DNA of 64,000 bases from Zea mays (taxonomy: Eukaryota > Streptophyta > Magnoliopsida > Poales > Poaceae). Position numbers and translations under genes: made by a program. Position 1 is the stretch's first letter; the number at the start of each line of letters is the position of its first letter. The notes under the pieces are model-generated. The model ran no database searches, had not been told where the DNA came from, and worked only from the letters and a program-made list of their open reading frames with translations. Below are positions 26,001 through 38,200 of this stretch, piece by piece. The DNA lies in assembly GCF_902167145.1 (NCBI RefSeq), contig NC_050098.1, forward strand, positions 79,090,207 through 79,154,206. Reading direction: 5' to 3'.

Positions 26001-26601
26001 CCGAGCTCACGGTCATGAGCAGCTCGGACACTCACATGATTAAATTATGGAATTAAATTCAATTTGTCATATGCATTTCATCGCAGGTGATGTTGTTGCT
26101 TTTGTTCTACTACTTAATTGGGTTGCTATTTACTTATACTTAGTAATTACTAATAAAATTTTGACCAATTTTAAAAGCAATGCTCAGCTTCAACCATCCT
26201 CTTTGGTAAGCCTTACACTTCACATGAGCTCCCACCTTTGGGGAGTTCATGCACATTATTCCCCACAACTTGTTGAGCTATGAACGTATGTGAGCTCACT
26301 CTTGCTGTCTCACACCCCCCACAGGTCAAGAATAGGTACCGCAGGATGAGGCGCTTGGAGAATGCTGTGGCGAGTTCGTGAGAGGTCTAGGCCATCGTCT
26401 CCTAGTCAACGTTGGGTTGTTGGATCGTTGTCTCCTTATGATGTATTTATTTATTTATTTTGTATAGAACTCCTATTATGTAGTAAAGATGTGACATTCG
26501 ATCATGTGTCATGATTCATCATATATGTGAGACTTGGTCCCAGCACACCTGGTAATTATGTTCGCGCCTGTATCTTGGTGCCCCGAAACCCGGGTGTGAC
26601 A
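23081..26601 (+). repeat. 3' LTR of element E
   Basis: 3521-bp partner of 1265-4829. The TATA box TATAAAG is at 23920-23926, and the GA microsatellite follows at about 23992-24009. It is noticeably more diverged from its partner than the two A LTRs are from each other, consistent with E being older than A. Confidence 0.9.
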
Positions 26602-26606
26602 ACTTA

Positions 26607-27161
26607 CAACCAGGATCACAAAATTAAGTAAACACAAATCACACATCAACATTTTGCAGCGGAATTTCTTATTACCAAATTCTACAAGTTACATCAAGTT
26701 TACAATGTACATGATCAGAGTGTTACAAAAGTGGTTCAAAGAAATAGCTTTGAACAGTTGTAAATTATTTATAAGTTTGAAATATATGCTAGCTCATTGA
26801 CAATCCTCAGTAAGAAGTATAGAAGAGGTACTTAGGCTTATAAGAAGGTCGTGCCCACGGGCGCTTAGCACCATGCATAGCAGCACAAATCTAGTACCTG
26901 CAACAACATGGGTTCGAAAACCCTAAGTACGAAGTGTACTTTCGCAAGTCTTACCCGTCTAAGGAAAAAAGACTCTTAAGGATACACTGGCTTTTCGGAA
27001 TAAAGGTAAAGCTTATCAAGATGCAAAGACTATGTATGCAGAAAAGCTTACTATGAGTGGATCCTTAAAAATCCATTTTTACTTGTTAGGTTAAGTAAAG
27101 TTACCTGCATCTAGAGTTCTTTCTATCCTAGTTCAAGCACTTGGCCTATACTAGCCGTCTT
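26607..27161 (-). repeat. LTR fragment F, part 2
   Basis: Continues the LTR interrupted by E at 1259. Sequence such as CATTTTGCAGCGGAATTTC parallels the region just inside the B LTR ends (GAAGTGAAGCGGAATAAAAC). No coding signal. It is cut at 27162 by the start of LTR G. Confidence 0.5.
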
Positions 27162-30100
27162 TGTAACACCCCAGTGTTACCTAGGGTTTGCCTAGTGCCC
27201 CAACTTGTGACCATTATCATATGTGACTTTAATCAAGCAAGAGACATCATACTTAAGGAACTAGAACCTAAGTTAAGTCTCTTTCATCTCATAAACCACA
27301 CTCTAAACATATCAGACACTTCAGGGGAGAAAAACATCTAAAACCCTAACACCTTCCAAATGGGCCATTTAAGCACATAGATAGAATTTGAGAAAAGACT
27401 TGGGAAATATTCAAAATTTTGATATGAACCAATTAACAAAGTTTTAGTGCACTAAATAACCTACAAGATGTAGTAAGGAAGATTGGTCATTTGAATTTTC
27501 CAAAATCCCAAATCAGCCCATGAACTAATGCCCTGTGGGAAAATTCAGAAATTCAGAAATCTGAATTTCAGCCTCTTTCCAAAGATCTTCTACGTTCTCT
27601 GTATTTTCAAAACTTGAATCAAATAAGTCCAAATATAAAAATAGCGCCAAACTACCTAGAAAACACCCTGGAAAAATTTGGGAGCAAGTCTCGGCCGTTT
27701 GACATGATCTTGGTAGGGATTTGCCTCGGAACTCGGCCTTGTGACACTACCACATTGACGAGGCGACAACTCTCTGCCCTTGACCCGAAATCACTCGGCT
27801 CCACGCACAAACGACAGAGCGTAGTTGGGAGAACAAATCTTACACAGCGATCTTGCCCAAATTCGCAAAGATCTGTGCCCTATCGGCTTTAGAACTCGGG
27901 CAAAAACAATGGCAACACGTCTTCGATTGTGGCTGACACGCCCGGTTCACGCCAGTTCGCGCACCCGCGCCCAGCCGTCCACGCCCGCCCGTGCACCGTG
28001 CCGTGTCTATAAGAGCAGGGAAGCCTCGGCCGTACTCCCTCTGTGCCTCACTTAACTTCGCAAGCCCAGCACTTAGCTCCGGCGAGCTCTACGCCGCCCG
28101 CCAAGCAACCCGAGCTCTCGGCCGTCGTGGCCAGGCCACTCCCGGCCATCCCCACTCTATCCCGTGTCTCGGTTAGCTTCCCCAGAGCCCCGTAGAGCTC
28201 CCCAAAGCAAGAAATCGGGCGCTACTTCACCGGAGAAGCCGTTCCACCCTCGTCGGAGTTGTTCTCCCGGCCGGCGTGTGTGGCCACGACTAACCAGTAA
28301 GCCATAATCCCATTGCTCGTGCCTACGTCTTCCCTAGCACCTAGCGAAGCTCACTGGCCAATTTGATTGAACACTTCTGCCCTGGATGGGCCGGAGTCCT
28401 CGCCAGCGACGAGCTTGCCCGCCTGCGCATGTGGACCGGCCTACTCCGACCTTCCACGGAGATGATCCGCACATCGACGTGACCATCAAGACCTCCCCTA
28501 CACCATCAGCCACTTCACCAGAGCAATTTGGTTCAAAGGAATAGTTAGAAACAAGCCCAGGGACCCCGATGCAAGTTGGTTTTCCATTTAATCATTTTGA
28601 ATATTCTTTTTAATGAATAGAAAACTTAGGAAATTCATAACTCAAGAAATATTTAACCAAATTTAGTCAAACCAATTTTGCTGGATTCAGAATATTATGA
28701 ACTATCAAATAAAAATGCTAAACCCTATGGTTTCTGTATTGATTTTTAGAGTTTGGAATTAAATAAGGAAACTGCCCAAACCTTATTAAAATAAGGAAAA
28801 ATAGTTATACTTCTGTGCTAGACTTAATAAAATTTGTAGAAATGCAAACCCAACTTAGGCACTGTTTAAAAATATTAAGCACCCCAGTATACAAGATTAA
28901 CTCAGGGTTATATATTAAACACTACATCTGCCCAAAACTTAGGAAATTAAGAAAGTAAATAAAAATTAATGAACAGAGGATGAATATATTTTTCCTAGTC
29001 CACTTAGGTAATGAGGAACCTAGGAAAAATACAGAGAACCCTAGTCCAAGACTAATCCAGGGTTAAACAAATTATTAGGCAGCAAGGAACCAAGAAAACC
29101 ATAATTAAAAATATATGGATCATTTCAAAATTGATAAGAAAAATTCAGGGAACTCCTAACTAATGGAATACCACTACAAAAATAATCAACACCCCAACCC
29201 TTCAAAATAGTGGGCTAAACTTCTCAAATATGGCTTTGGCCCATATTCTAATTAAATCATAAGAAAGTCTAAAATTGTGCAACAATGGGCAAATGAATTT
29301 TTACCAAATTATTGATGAAGTAGACCACCAGGGGAAAATGCAAAACCTATTCAAAAACTACAAAATAACACCCATTCCCCCTACCTCATGAAAAAGGCCA
29401 TTTAATCCAAGAAATTCTTCCACCCTTTCCCTTAAGCAAAAAGTTGCCAAACTCTAGAATGATTTCCCTTGCACAAAGACGAAGATAGGAAAATTTAGAA
29501 ATCTGTTATTTGATATTTTTCAAGTATAATGGAAGTAGAAAGCACCCCATTGGCAAAAAACTTTAGAAAATCATAGTAAAATAACTAATTAGTATTAGTG
29601 GCTGAAATTTGGTACAAAGTCATGTTATTACCCCTAAATGCCAGCAAAAATAAGCCTTAGAGAATAACCTACTGTTAAAGAAGAGTTGTAGTTCAAAGCA
29701 CCCCCTGTGCCCTAAAACTTGATGATTTTGTGTAGAGAGAACCCTTCACTTTTCAAGCCCCAACTTTTGAGACAGAGAGTTATACACCAGTAAGGAGTGA
29801 GAGCACCTAGAGGGGGGTGAATAGGTGATCCTGTAAAATTCAAACACTAATAGCCATAAAACATAATTATGAGTGTTAGTATAGCTAAATAACTTGAAGC
29901 GAGTTCTTGTGAACAGAAACAATCACAGAGAGATCAACACAAGACACGTGATTTTTATCCCATGGTTCGGCCAAGTAACACTTGCCTACTTCCACATAGT
30001 GCTGTCCCATTGGACGAGGGTTGCACTCAACCCCTTTCAAGTGATCCGATGATCAACTTGAATACCACGGTTTTTCCTTTAGATGATGATTCCCGTTTGC

Positions 30101-31832
30101 GAGGAGTCTCCACAAGATTGAAGTCTCTCGCCCTTACAACAAAGATCACAATGAAAGCATGGAGTAAGGTTGGGATGAGCAACACACACAAGACACAAAT
30201 CGCAGCACACCCACGCACACAAGAGAATACTTGAGCTCAAATGACAACACAGGGAGTCCTTGACTCGAATAGAGCTCAAATCTCTAACCCAACGAAACGA
30301 ATGCGCGGGAACAGAGTCTGGATGCCTTAGGATGCTTAGTGAATGCTTGAGTGACTCATTCATGCGCCTAGGGGTCCCTTTTATAGCCCCAAGGCAGCTA
30401 GGAGCCATTGGAGACAATCTTGGAAGGCTAATCTTGCCTTCTGTCGTGTGGTGCACCGGACAGTCACTTTAGCTGTCCAGTGTGCGATTGCCTTCCAAAA
30501 CAAGCGCAGTCGACCGTTGCAGATTCGGGCCCGTTGGCGCACCGGACACTGTCCGGTGCACACCGGACAGTCCGGTGCCCCCTGTCGACCGTTGGTGTGG
30601 GCCACGCGTCGCCCGCGGATTGTGAGGCCGACCGTTGCGCTGGCGACCGTTGGCTCACCGGACAGTCTGGTGCACCACCGGACAGTCCGGTGAATTATAG
30701 TCGTACGCCGCTGATCTTTTCTCGAGAGCGGCCTTTTCACCGGAGACCAGCCTGGCGCACCAGACACTGTCCGGTGCACCACCGGACAGTCCGGTGTGCC
30801 AGACTGAGCTGAGTTTTGGCTGCACCGAGCCAAGTCTTTTTGGTTTCTTTTCTTCTTCTTTTCTCACTGTTTCTAGCACTTAGATAACTTCATTAGTATT
30901 CAAAAACAAATGTACTAAGTCTAGAAACATACCTCATGCCCTGATTTGCACTTTTTCAATCTTTGGCACATTAGGACTTAAAGAATATGTGTTGGGCACT
31001 TAATCACCAAAACATTATAGAAATGGCCCAAAGGCACATTTCCCTTTCAAGGAGCCACTGTAATGTTTGCAGAAGTTTTGGAAATTTATAAATCCCACCC
31101 CAAGAAATGCAGCTAGGAATCTTATTAAAATTTCACTAAAACATAAAAAGGAAAATCGGAGGAACACTAAAAATAGTCTGACCATTCAGTAATCAAACTT
31201 GACCCTAATTTACTAAGTACACCACATAAATCTCTAGTAGCAAGATTTAGCTCTACCTTATTTATTTAACCTTTCACCATACAATTTTAATTGCTAAAAT
31301 TGCATATCATACCATACATATATCTTATTCATTACATTCATTAGATTGCAACCTCGCTGACAGAGAGTATGTGCTCATTTCTGAGCAAGGAGCTGTCCAC
31401 GAGGAAGATCAGGAGCCAGCTCCCGAGCCTGCCATCGAGGATCTCCCCGCAGCCCCAGCAATTGAAGGCAAGCCCCGGTTTTATGCATAACCAATTTATA
31501 TATGCTATTTTACTGCACTTAATGTTTGTAGGCTTGTAATGTGCACTTAAGTGTAGGAGTTGCTTGAAACCCTTAGTGGCATGAATTTAGGATTCCTTTT
31601 TGAGATGGATACTAGTATGCTGGGTCGAGTAGCTGCTTTGCTAATTAGGATCTCGGTAGAAGTCGAGTGATTTTTCTAGCACTCGCGCGAGGTCAGGAAT
31701 TGATTGTATTCATCTTGATAACAGGATCTATGATGGTCTATGGACTTGGATCTAGGGTGGATGCCTTGTCCATGAGACGGGAAAAGGAATTAAGGATTAA
31801 TTGTGGATACTTGAGTCAAGCGTTTGAACGTA
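27162..31832 (+). repeat. LTR G: plus-strand B-related LTR, truncated and interrupted
   Basis: Starts TGTAACACCCCAGTGTTACC, similar to the element B LTR on its own strand. Its last part (about 31450-31832) is the reverse complement of B LTR sequence near 36240-36620 and 46150-46530, e.g. GGCAAGCCCCGGTTTTATGC. A TATA-like TATAAGA is at 28008-28014 in a GC-rich block. It is interrupted by the solo LTR at 29798-31049 and cut at 31832 by element C. The distal quarter of the LTR and any internal region are absent from the window. Reading frames in it (e.g. 27614-27892) carry no recognisable domain. Confidence 0.75.
29798..31049 (-). mobile_element. Solo LTR with CACCGGACAGTCCGGTG palindromes
   Basis: Starts TGAGAGCACCTAGAGG and ends CCCTTTCA, with a perfect 5-bp duplication AGGAG at 29793-29797 and 31050-31054. 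This indicates a lone LTR left after LTR-LTR recombination. TATAAAAG on the minus strand (plus 30378-30385) sets its orientation. Perfect 17-bp palindromes CACCGGACAGTCCGGTG occur at 30561-30577, 30676-30692 and 30780-30796, with a near relative at 30539-30557. It is a high-copy maize-type LTR class; I do not name the family. Confidence 0.88.
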
Positions 31833-32321
31833 TGTTGGGGCGAAGGCGAAGACGCTACCCTTTGCTCCAGGCCTTCGTCACCTCGCCGCACCAACGGAAG
31901 CATGATGGCGGCATGGCCCACCCTCCATCCTCCTCACCGCAAGGCGAAGGCTTACGACAAAGGCCTACGAAGAAGTCTTCCCACCTCACGTCCTCACCAG
32001 ACCTGGAGGCCCTCTTGGGATTTGGCCCATCGTAACAGGCCCCGCATTGAGAAGCGTGTTACGGGCCCAATTTGTAATAGCTTTTTTGTAATGACAGTTT
32101 GTAACCCTCCCTTGTGGGAATATTCTGGGGATAATCCAGATGCCTGAGGACACAAGTGTCCTTACATGGAGACGTTGGGCACTCAGGCACCTATAAATAC
32201 CCCCGTACAGTGCCCTTGAGAGGCTAGATTAACAGAGCAATCGCCATCTCATGTTAAACCTTGTTTGCATTTCTTTCACTCTCCCGTTGGATCATCTTGC
32301 CCAGGAGAGCAAGTTCCAACA
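31833..32321 (+). repeat. 5' LTR of element C
   Basis: 489 bp, TGTTGGGGCGAAGG to GTTCCAACA. TATAAATA at 32192-32199 is the probable promoter. It has no partner LTR in the window. Confidence 0.8.
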
Positions 32322-32323
32322 TT

Positions 32324-32340
32324 TGGCGCCCACCGTTCGT
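32324..32340 (+). promoter_or_regulatory. Primer-binding site of element C
   Basis: TGGCGCCCACCGTTCGT starts two bases after the LTR. The TGGCGCC core fits a tRNA ending GGCGCCA, as used by Tat-type elements, not initiator Met. I do not assign the tRNA. Confidence 0.6.
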
Positions 32341-34058
32341 GCTACGAACAAACCACCCGCGATAGCACCCAAGAGAGCTAGCTCGAAGGCAGCCCCATCC
32401 GTTGACGAAGCAGCAAAGACAGCGCTGCTAGCCGAGAAAAAGGGCAAGGCCCTTGCAGACACCACCCACCAAGAAGCCTGCGAAGACGACGCCGTCAGCA
32501 AGAGATAGTGCAACGATCAACCAGCTCCCGAGGGCAGCCTCTACACCTGTAGCTCCGAAGGACAGCCACAGGAACCACCCCTAGGTTTCGGTCCGCTAGA
32601 GGGCGCAGACGCCACAGAGGACGGCGAAGTCATCGGCGTTTCAGCAGAAGAACAACTACAGCTGCAGGCCCTGCGCATCAAGAACCGCAACCTCCAGAAG
32701 AAGAAAGAAATCCTCGAGGCCAAGCGCCAACACGTTTCCACACAGGCAAAGGTGCGCCAGATGATACGAGACGAGGAGCAGAGGGCTCAGGAACTCGAGC
32801 AAGAGATTGCGCTCATGTAGCGCGAAGGCCAACATGATCTGCAGCACGACCCGCCCCTCCAACAGCGCGCGCCAGTCAGAGACCTATGCATTCCTCAGTG
32901 CGGACCCTTCGCCCCGCACGCCGCAGCATTCCAAGGCATCAACTACCTTGATGAGCGGAGCCCCCTGGCGCCGCAACTGCAAGTGTCACCATGGCCCGCC
33001 AACTTCAGGGCAGGGACCTACCCCAAGTACAACGGCAACACCGACCCAGCATAGTACATCATGAGCTATCAAGTCACTGTCGCATCATCCGGAGGGGACG
33101 ACGCCATGATGGCCAAGTCCTTCATCATCGCCCTCGAAGGTCCGGCCCTGACCTGGTACACCAGGTTGCCTCCATTGTCCATCGACTCCTGGAGAAGTCT
33201 CCAGGACAAATTTCTGCTCAACTTCCAAGGGTACCGCCCAGACACCGATGCCTTGGTCGAACTGTCACTCTGCAAGCAGCTGGAGAAAGAAACCCTTCGG
33301 GAGTACTACAGCATGTTCCTGACTCACAAGTCACAACTGCCTTCGATCGACGACCAAATTGCCATTCACTACGCCATCAGTGGCCTTCGGACTGGCGTCC
33401 TTTACAGTCACTGCATCAGGGACCCACCCAAGAACCTCCAAGAGCTCTATCAGCTGTTTGAAAAGTATGCTAGATCCGAAGAGCTCCACCAGCGCAAAGT
33501 CGAGTCCCAGAGGAAACGCAAGGACCCTCCACAGTCCAGCCGAACATGGACAAGACCTTTGTAGTCAGACTCCGGTCGGGACAACCGCAGTCAGTAGCAG
33601 GTACATAACATTGCCAACCAGCACCCCACTGGCGAGGCCCCTCGCCGTCAAGATTATCCCACCAGGGTCGCGGCAATGGCACTCGTGGTCGGGGCCGAGG
33701 ACGGGCGCAGCAGCCGCGCAGATTTTACTGCCTGTTTCACGGAGAAGACTGCGCGCACCCAACGAGGGACTGCCCGGAAACGAAGGCCACCAGGGATAGG
33801 ATGTCTCAGGCACAACCAGCTGACAACCCAAGAGTTGTCGCGCACACATATCAACATCACCTCCCACAACCATACAACCACGACCTCGCTCATCATCCAC
33901 CTAACCACGCATACCAACACCACCAGGAGGTGCAAGTCGTACCACCCCCACTCCTGCCTCCGCACCCGCATCAGCCAAACATCCACCACCCAAATCACCC
34001 CAAGCACCAAAACAGGAAGACTTCGCTGATCAGCCGTATCGCGGAGTCATTCAAATGA
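32341..34058 (+). pseudogene. gag: Element C gag, broken
   Basis: A single frame runs from about 32341 to 33564 through TAG stops at 32506, 32818 and 33052 and ends at a TAG at 33562. It covers a charged coiled-coil segment (KKKEILEAKRQHVSTQAK), the motif RAGTYPKYNGNTDPA and the gag core (LEGPALTWYTRLPP, SIDSWRSLQDKF). After a frame change, a C/H-rich knuckle-like motif YCLFHGEDCAHPTRDCPE lies at 33726-33779, followed by a His/Pro-rich tail to 34058. The knuckle spacing is of the Tat type, not the classic CCHC of elements A and B. It encodes the nucleocapsid precursor but cannot be translated intact. Confidence 0.75.
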
Positions 34059-35204
34059 TCACTGGGGGGTCCAGCGTCGACTTCGACACGAAGGGACAGA
34101 AGAGGGACCACTACCGAAGCATCAACCACGTCGCCGGCACCGGCCCAGTCGTGCTAACGAAGTGGTCCCATGTGCCGCTGACCTTCGACGCCAGGGATGT
34201 CGACCTACGCAGCGCACCCCACATTGATGCCATGGTAATCAACTGTAGTGCGGCAGGCTGGGACCTGCACAAAGTCTTAGTTGACAACGGCAGCCAGGCG
34301 GACATCATCTTCCTCCACGCCTTCGACCGCATGGGCATCAGCCACAGTTTACTTAAGCCTTCGGACAATCCCCTATATGGCTTCGACGGCAAAGGCACCT
34401 TTCCTGTGGGCAAGATAGAGCTACCTTTGTCCTTCGGTGTAGCACCCAATGCACGAAGTGAGCAGGTCACCTTCGACATCGTTGACATGGTGTACCCGTA
34501 CAATGCCATAATGGGTCGGGGCTCCATCAACAAGTTTGAAGTGGCCATTCACGGACTTTACCTGTGCATTAAAATCCCGGGTCCGCAAGGCGTGATCACA
34601 GTCTATAGCAATCAGCAGACTGAGCGCAACATTGAAAGGGACTTCGTTCCAGGGCAACAGAACGTACACTGCCTTACAGCGCAGCGCGAAGTCCCCGAGG
34701 CTACCCGCCCAGCCGCAAATGAGCATGAAAAGGCACAGCTGCAGAGCAGCGATGGAACGATGATAGTTCCCCTTGACCAGGCAATGCCCAAGCAAATGGT
34801 CATTATAAGCGAAGACCTGACTTCGCAGGACGAGGAGAAACTCATCTCCTGTCTCTCCAGAAATAAGGACGTCTTCGCCTGGTCTGCCCTTGACCTGGTC
34901 GGAGTCAGTCGCACCGTCATCGAGCACAGTCTGGGCATCGACCCTTCGGTGCATCCAAAGAAGCAGCGGCTGCGCAAAATGTCCGATGAAAAAACAGCAG
35001 CCGCCAAAGCCGAAGTACACCACCTGCTGGAGGCCAATTTCATCGAGCCAGTCGCTTACCCTACGTGGCTCGCCAACGTAGTCATGGTGCAAAAGAAGAG
35101 TGGAAAGTGGCGGATGTGCATCGATTTCACCAGCCTCAACAAAGGCCTGCCCCAAGGATAATTTCCCGCTGCCTCGAATCGACAATATCGTCGATAGTGC
35201 GGCC
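34055..35204 (+). pseudogene. Element C protease and N-terminal RT (5' half, cut by B)
   Basis: The frame is open from 34055 to 35161. The protease active-site region reads VDNGSQADI, with Asn where Thr/Ser is usual, then MVYPYNAIMGRGSINKF. The RT N-terminus follows (RKMSDEKTAAAKAEVHHLLEANFIEP, KSGKWRMCIDFTSLNK). A +1 frameshift near 35140-35160 moves the continuation (FPLPRIDNIV) to another frame. At 35205-35209 (GTATG) element B interrupts RT; the remainder resumes at 49379. The DNG variant may reduce protease activity or be a Tat-type variant. Confidence 0.8.
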
Positions 35205-35209
35205 GTATG

Positions 35210-38200
35210 TGTGGCGGAACTGCCCGAATTATTCCGACTTAAGTGCCCAAGTCCCACCGTAGAGGCTAGACCACACTTAAATGGGAATAACCCGTCAATC
35301 CCTTGGATCAAGTCCGACAAGGCCACTGACAGGATCAAGTACCACAATCTCACTCGATGGTGAGTCACAGAGCAAATATAATAAAGCACAAAACCATGCA
35401 TGTAGGAGTATTAAATTATTACATCATCATCGGAGTTTTTGCAAAAGTAGTTAACATTGTTCGAAGTGAAGCGGAATAAAACTAACGGTAAATAAACAGA
35501 GAGATGGGGAAGCCTGTCCCATCACTCCTCATGCTCCTCCTCAGCCGAGGTAGGGTCCCACTCGACAGTCCAACCCGGTGGCAAGATGGATGGCCAAGTC
35601 ACTCCAGCAACCATATCCTCCAGAGAACCTGTAAAATTATGCCACAAGCAAGGCTGAGTATACTAATACTCAACTAGACTTACCTGGTGTGAGGAGTCTA
35701 CTCCTCTACCTCTAGACATGCAGCTGTTTGGCTGTGGGGTTTGGTTGCCAAAAGCACTAGCTGAGTTTCTAAGTCAAGTTTTAACTTTGTCAATATGAGT
35801 GTGACTCTCTTAAGGCTAAATATGTACTATCTACTCATACATAGTAGTAAACATTATTAGCAATCAACATCTTATATCAACTCATCATATTTCCACTTGT
35901 TACTCAATGCAGTACAATGGATCAAGCAGTCTCATTAGCTGTGAGAAGCAGACGATTCGAATCGAGTTTTTATCCTTGCAGGTAAACCTAAACACACGAC
36001 GTGGCGAGGCACTCCGTCCCCACACACATCAACCGTCCCCATCGATCCCCTGGCAACAGATCAGGGCTCACCGCCTTGGCGTACAATGCCTCACTGACCC
36101 CGACTGCCGTCGTGCAGTGACCGCACTTGTACCCACCATAACCGGAATGGGAGACCACGTCTCAGGTCACGTGAGGGGTAAAGTCTGCGGGCAGGTTCAC
36201 TCAAGTACTAGGCTTACCGATTTACCATATTTCTCGGTATGTGTTTAGTACGTTCAAACGCTTGACACAGGTATCCGCACGTTAATCCTTATTCCATTTT
36301 CCCATCTCGTAGACAACCAATCCCCATGGATTGTTGTCCACAGACTAGTATCATGATAGTATGAAAGTGGGTACAACCAATTCCTGATCTCGCGCGAGTG
36401 CTAGAAAAATCACTCGTCTTCTACCGAGATCCTAATTAAATAAAGCAACTACTCGACCTAGCATACTAGTATCCATCTCAAAAGGATTCCTGAGATCATG
36501 CAACTAGGGTTTCAGTCAACTCCTACACTTAAGTGCACAGTACAAGCCTACAAACATTAAGTGCAGTAAAATAGCATATATAACGGTTATGCATAAAACC
36601 GGGGCTTGCCTTCCACGGCTGTGGCAGGCAGATCCTCTGGTGTAGACTCGGGTGCTGGATCCGGGGCTACCTCCTGAGCAGCTCCTTGCTCCGATACGAG
36701 GACGTACTCTCCGTCAGCAAGGTTATAGTCTATCGAAATGCAATGAACATGTATGTTATAATTATGCAGGATTTAATAACATTATGCTAAGAGAAGAAAA
36801 TCTAAGTTAATGAGCAATTTAGGGTTTCTGGGTCATACGTGGCTCTTAATGGTTTATGCTTATTACTTCTAGGTTTAGGTTTTGTTAGGGATAGGCATAG
36901 TGAGTTGGGATTGCCTTTATATATTTCAGTGGACAAGTTATAATGGGTTTTAGGATGACACTAATTTCCTCTTATTCATTTTTCCCTTTCTTTATTTTCT
37001 ATTTATGGTTTCTAGTGTAGATTTGAACTACGACAGTGGTTTAATATTTTCCAAAAAATCTGTAAAACTTACAGTGGGTTGTCATTGGTCATTATAGCCT
37101 ATTCTAGGAATTTGAGGTTTAAAATAAAAAGGCTAAGCTTCAGACAAAATAACAAAAGTTGTGCAAAATGGGCCACTTTGCACTACATCTCTTAATTAGG
37201 GGTGAGTTCTGTCCTAAGGGTGATTTTTGTTGGCATCTAACAGTAATAATAGGCTTCTGTGCCAAAGATCACAGAAAGCTAAGGGATGGTCATTGAGTTG
37301 TGATTTTCTAAAGTTCAATGCCAAGAAGGCACTTTCTACTACATTGTTATTTGAAAAATGTCAAACAGCAGATTCCATATTTTTCCTAAGTTCTTAATAA
37401 CAAAATATTAATTATCCCAAGGGTTGGGGTGTTTTCACCTGGGGTCATTTTTGTAGGGTTTTTCTAAGTTTCCTCATTTTCCTAAAATAAAAGGGATCCT
37501 ACTTATTTTATACTGAACCAGGGTATAATGGATTTTTCTAGTAAACTACATTGAATAAGTGTCCTAACAAAAATAGGGGTGCTCTCTGGTTCATTATTTG
37601 AATCACCTTTTCTATTTTTCTTAACCTTAAGCATATTGTAAAATAAATGGCAAAAACTAACTTAATGGGTTGGACTGGGAAGCTTAGCATTTTTAAACAG
37701 GTCAGTAGGTGGATATAAACTTCTCCAAATTTTTCTAACCCTAATCAAATAGTGCAACTATTTTTATCCCTATTATTTAGCTTTTGGTTAAAACAATAAT
37801 TAAATCAGAACCCTAAAGTTTTCTGTAGTACATGGGGGTTTTATATTTTTCCTAAGTAGTTTACATTATTTAGAGTCTGACAAAATTAGTTTGACTAAAT
37901 TTGGATGAATAAAACAGAAGTTATGAATTATTAAAGTTTTGTTCAAATTTAAAATCAGATTTAATAAAGGTTTTCTGGAAAAGCAGTTTACACCGAGGAC
38001 CCTGGGTTATTTCCAAACTAACTCTCTCAGTTATACCCCCGCGCTACTATTCATTTGAGTCTCTGACATTTCACAAAACCCCCCAGACTTCTTTCCTTCT
38101 CCCCCGCGGTCCTTCCCTAGGTTTAAACAGTACCCGCAAGAAAGAAAAGGGTGGCGCGGCTTACCGGCGGCGAGAGAGGTCCGGCGAGGGGCGGGGTTGG

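Larger units (their letters stand above)
1265..26601 (+). mobile_element. Element E: non-autonomous LTR retrotransposon with captured gene fragments
   Basis: Complete by structure: TG...CA ends, two LTRs of about 3.5 kb, a primer-binding site at 4834, a polypurine tract at 23065-23080, and identical 5-bp duplications ACTTA at 1260-1264 and 26602-26606. Without nested element A it is about 12.4 kb. The internal region has no recognisable gag, protease, RT, RNase H or integrase, so it resembles large retrotransposon derivatives mobilised in trans. The LTR 3' terminus (CCCGGGTGTGACA) and the hairpin next to the PPT resemble those of chromovirus A, which suggests Tekay/Del-type proteins moved it. 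The cellular gene fragments inside are described separately. Confidence 0.85.

Noticed and set aside
1129..27161. LTR fragment F as a complete element
   Set aside because: Only one LTR-like border is readable and no internal region or second LTR is seen, so only a fragment is claimed.
34421..35401. Minus-strand 326-codon open frame
   Set aside because: It is opposite the protease-RT frame of element C and extends into the B LTR across the insertion junction, so it is a chance frame.
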